From contig JAQWSU010000045.1 in the NCBI GenBank assembly GCA_029243025.1, positions 124,001-188,000 of the forward strand: a DNA stretch of 64,000 nt, given 5' to 3'. Each line of letters starts with the position of its first letter. Positions within the stretch are counted from its first letter, which is position 1. Shown piece after piece: positions 62,471-64,000 of this stretch. The notes beneath the pieces were generated by a model. It did no database searches and was not told where the DNA came from. It saw only the letters and a list, made by a program, of their open reading frames with translations. The translations under genes and the position numbers were made by a program. Origin of the DNA: Pirellulaceae bacterium. Lineage in GTDB: Bacteria > Planctomycetota > Planctomycetia > Pirellulales > Pirellulaceae.

Positions 62471-62504
62471 GCTGATTAAAAATCCGACCTGTGATTAAAC
62501 AAAC

Positions 62505-62548
62505 AACAACGCCGTTCGGCACGCATGCCGAACGGCGTTGTTTTATTT
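62505..62548 (+). terminator. Intrinsic terminator after the LamG PEP-CTERM gene
   Basis: Perfect 17-bp stem from 62505-62521 to 62526-62542 (arms start aacaacgccgttcggca) with a four-base loop (cgca), followed by ttatttc. Very stable rightward terminator about 35 bases after the stop codon. Confidence 0.9.
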
Positions 62549-62705
62549 CTTGAGCTTGAGCAGGCGAAATGCCTCGTAGCAAGAGGAATCAATGCTCGCA
62601 GATTGCTCTGAAAGCGGCACGCAGGAAGTTAAAATACTCCATTTTTCCCGACAATCGTTACACTGAGAGTCTGGGGCCTCTTCTAGTGCTTGAAAGATGT
62701 CATGA

Positions 62706-64000
62706 ATGAATCGCAGACACCACCACTCTCGGATTGAAAGCTTGGAAGCTCGTTGCCTCTTGGCAGCGGACCCAATCATCTCCGAATTCATGGCCAGCAA
62801 TCGCGGTTCTCTCGTCGACACGTTTGGCGAAACGTCTGATTGGATTGAAATCTACAACGCCGGCGATGCAGCGGCCAATTTGGATGGTTGGTTTCTCACC
62901 GATGATCTGGAACAACGCGACAAATGGCAGTTCCCAGTCACGAGGCTAAATGCGGACGAACACTTGCTCGTCCATGCGTCGGGGCGAGACATTACGATCC
63001 CCGGCGTAGCACTTCACACCAATTTCCGTTTGTCAGCAGCGGGTGAATCACTGGCCCTGGTCAAATCAGATGGCAACACGATTGTGAGTCAGGTGACCTT
63101 CCCCAAACAACTACCAGACGTCTCTTACGGCGTGATACCCGACATTGTTTCGATCGACTTAGCGGGTCCCAACTCACCCCAACAAACGCTTGTTCCTCAG
63201 GATGATCAACTCGGGACCCGTTGGACCCGTCATGACGCAACGATCGATGAATCGTGGACGGTTGCCCTCCCCCCTGAGCCAGGAGCCCCTTGGGCCGTTG
63301 GATTTGACAGGGGAGCACGGCAACCCGACGAAGGAGCTTATGCGACAACCGTCTTGGCAGATCGTCCCACCGGATACTGGCAGTTGGAAGAATCTTCGGG
63401 GCGCGTTGCCGAAAACGTCGGCAGTACGGGACTTTTTCAAGCGGGGTTTCATCAACCACAGATCGAACAAGTGGCGGATGGTGTTTTGATCGGTCAGTTA
63501 GATCACGCGCTTCGATTCGAGTCGACGGAAGAACGCAAAGTCGACGTACCCTTTGATCACCAGCTCAACAACGAAAGTTTTACCGCCGAAGCTTGGGTTC
63601 AGATTGACGAGGGAAGCGGCTATCGGTCAGTTCTGACATCACGTGACGTTTCACCGCAAGCCGGATACATGCTTTACGCGGGATCTTCGAATCATTGGGA
63701 ATTCTGGACCGGTGATGGCAAAGGATCTTGGAATATCCTCCGCGGTCCACAGATCGAAACAGCGAAATGGACTCACTTAGTAGGAACCTATGACCAGGAA
63801 ACCAACCAGCAGGTGCTCTATGTAAATGGCGTCGAGGCAGATCGACTGAATGTTGAGTTCGCGCCCAACCGAGAAAATCCGTTACGTATCGGCGCTGGAG
63901 CCACCGAAGGAGAAGCCGACTTTTTCTTTACTGGAACGATCGATGAGGTAGCTGTTTACGACCGAGCCTTATCGCCCGGTCTGATTAGAGCTCATTTCGA
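62706..64000 (+). CDS. LEPR-signature protein with lamin-tail and LamG domains, incomplete at the window end
   Basis: At least 431 codons, open at 64000. It starts at ATG 62706, right after an in-frame TGA, and has M-N-R-R-H-H-H then the planctomycete signature IESLEARCLLAAD (residues about 9-21). Lamin-tail domain at about 22-130: IISEFMASNRGSLVD, DWIEIYNAGDAAANLDGW, LSAAGESLALVKSDGN, VSYGVIP. Then a LamG domain: PTGYWQLEESSGRVAENVGS, DHALRFESTEERKVDVPFDH, FTAEAWVQIDEGSGYRSVLT, TGTIDEVAVYDRALS. Proteins of this type often continue with CotH or dockerin parts. The ribosome site is weak. Confidence 0.85.
   Translation, partial: MNRRHHHSRIESLEARCLLAADPIISEFMASNRGSLVDTFGETSDWIEIYNAGDAAANLDGWFLTDDLEQRDKWQFPVTRLNADEHLLVHASGRDITIPGVALHTNFRLSAAGESLALVKSDGNTIVSQVTFPKQLPDVSYGVIPDIVSIDLAGPNSPQQTLVPQDDQLGTRWTRHDATIDESWTVALPPEPGAPWAVGFDRGARQPDEGAYATTVLADRPTGYWQLEESSGRVAENVGSTGLFQAGFHQPQIEQVADGVLIGQLDHALRFESTEERKVDVPFDHQLNNESFTAEAWVQIDEGSGYRSVLTSRDVSPQAGYMLYAGSSNHWEFWTGDGKGSWNILRGPQIETAKWTHLVGTYDQETNQQVLYVNGVEADRLNVEFAPNRENPLRIGAGATEGEADFFFTGTIDEVAVYDRALSPGLIRAHF

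Overview
The window looks like a chromosomal piece of a planctomycete, probably from the Pirellulales. The support is the family mix: secreted proteins with the planctomycete LEPR/LESR-LLAAD N-terminal signature (52-2799, 28832-30451, 62706-64000), PEP-CTERM proteins ending in dockerin-like repeats and VPEPSS tails (10482-11873, 54731-55927, 59953-61161, 61685-62470), a GEVEDY domain, a DUF1080-type protein, Tat-exported Gfo/Idh/MocA and other proteins, and FG-GAP/ASPIC proteins. I saw no rRNA, tRNA, CRISPR array or insertion sequence. The taxonomic call is inference.

Layout: 1-11.9 kb holds secreted or surface proteins (phosphodiesterase-like adhesin, PQQ-type propeller, repeat-rich protein, SnoaL-like protein, beta-lactamase/VanX fusion, PEP-CTERM protein). 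12.3-18.2 kb is a + strand cluster of two tandem paralogues and a very large di-haem c-type cytochrome protein. 18.4-27.5 kb is a tightly overlapping seven-gene minus-strand chemosensory operon in the gene order of the Pseudomonas Wsp system, but its last gene carries a SpoIIE/RsbU-type phosphatase where WspR has a GGDEF domain. 28.8-40.3 kb holds an FG-GAP surface protein, a cluster of a Gfo/Idh/MocA oxidoreductase, two HEAT-repeat proteins and an esterase-like hydrolase, then a DUF1080-like protein, a cold-shock protein, a methyltransferase and a glycosidase-like protein. 40.4-50.7 kb is a mixed housekeeping/regulatory stretch (YtoQ, a dicarboxylate symporter, two tandem DnaJ/leucine-rich-repeat proteins, an atypical short-chain dehydrogenase, PtsP, a frameshifted NagD-like phosphatase, a DinB/DUF1572 protein). 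50.8-64 kb carries two giant paralogous genes on the minus strand, PEP-CTERM/LamG proteins and a lamin-tail protein cut by the window end.

The most striking observation is in those two giant genes (50770-54492 and 56234-59887). Each is interrupted at the same place by an in-frame TGA, and in both the codons after it encode the same peptide (S-F-F-W-R-Q-V), differing mainly at synonymous positions. Directly behind each TGA lies a hairpin with a six-pair stem and a five-base GGU-starting loop, about 17 bases from the TGA, which is where a bacterial SECIS element sits. I read them as two selenoproteins of about 1,220-1,240 residues (lipoprotein signal, FG-GAP/VCBS repeats, Sec, ASPIC/UnbV, TlpA-like thioredoxin with CxxC, TPR). 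Ordinary gene calling would split each into two unrelated genes.
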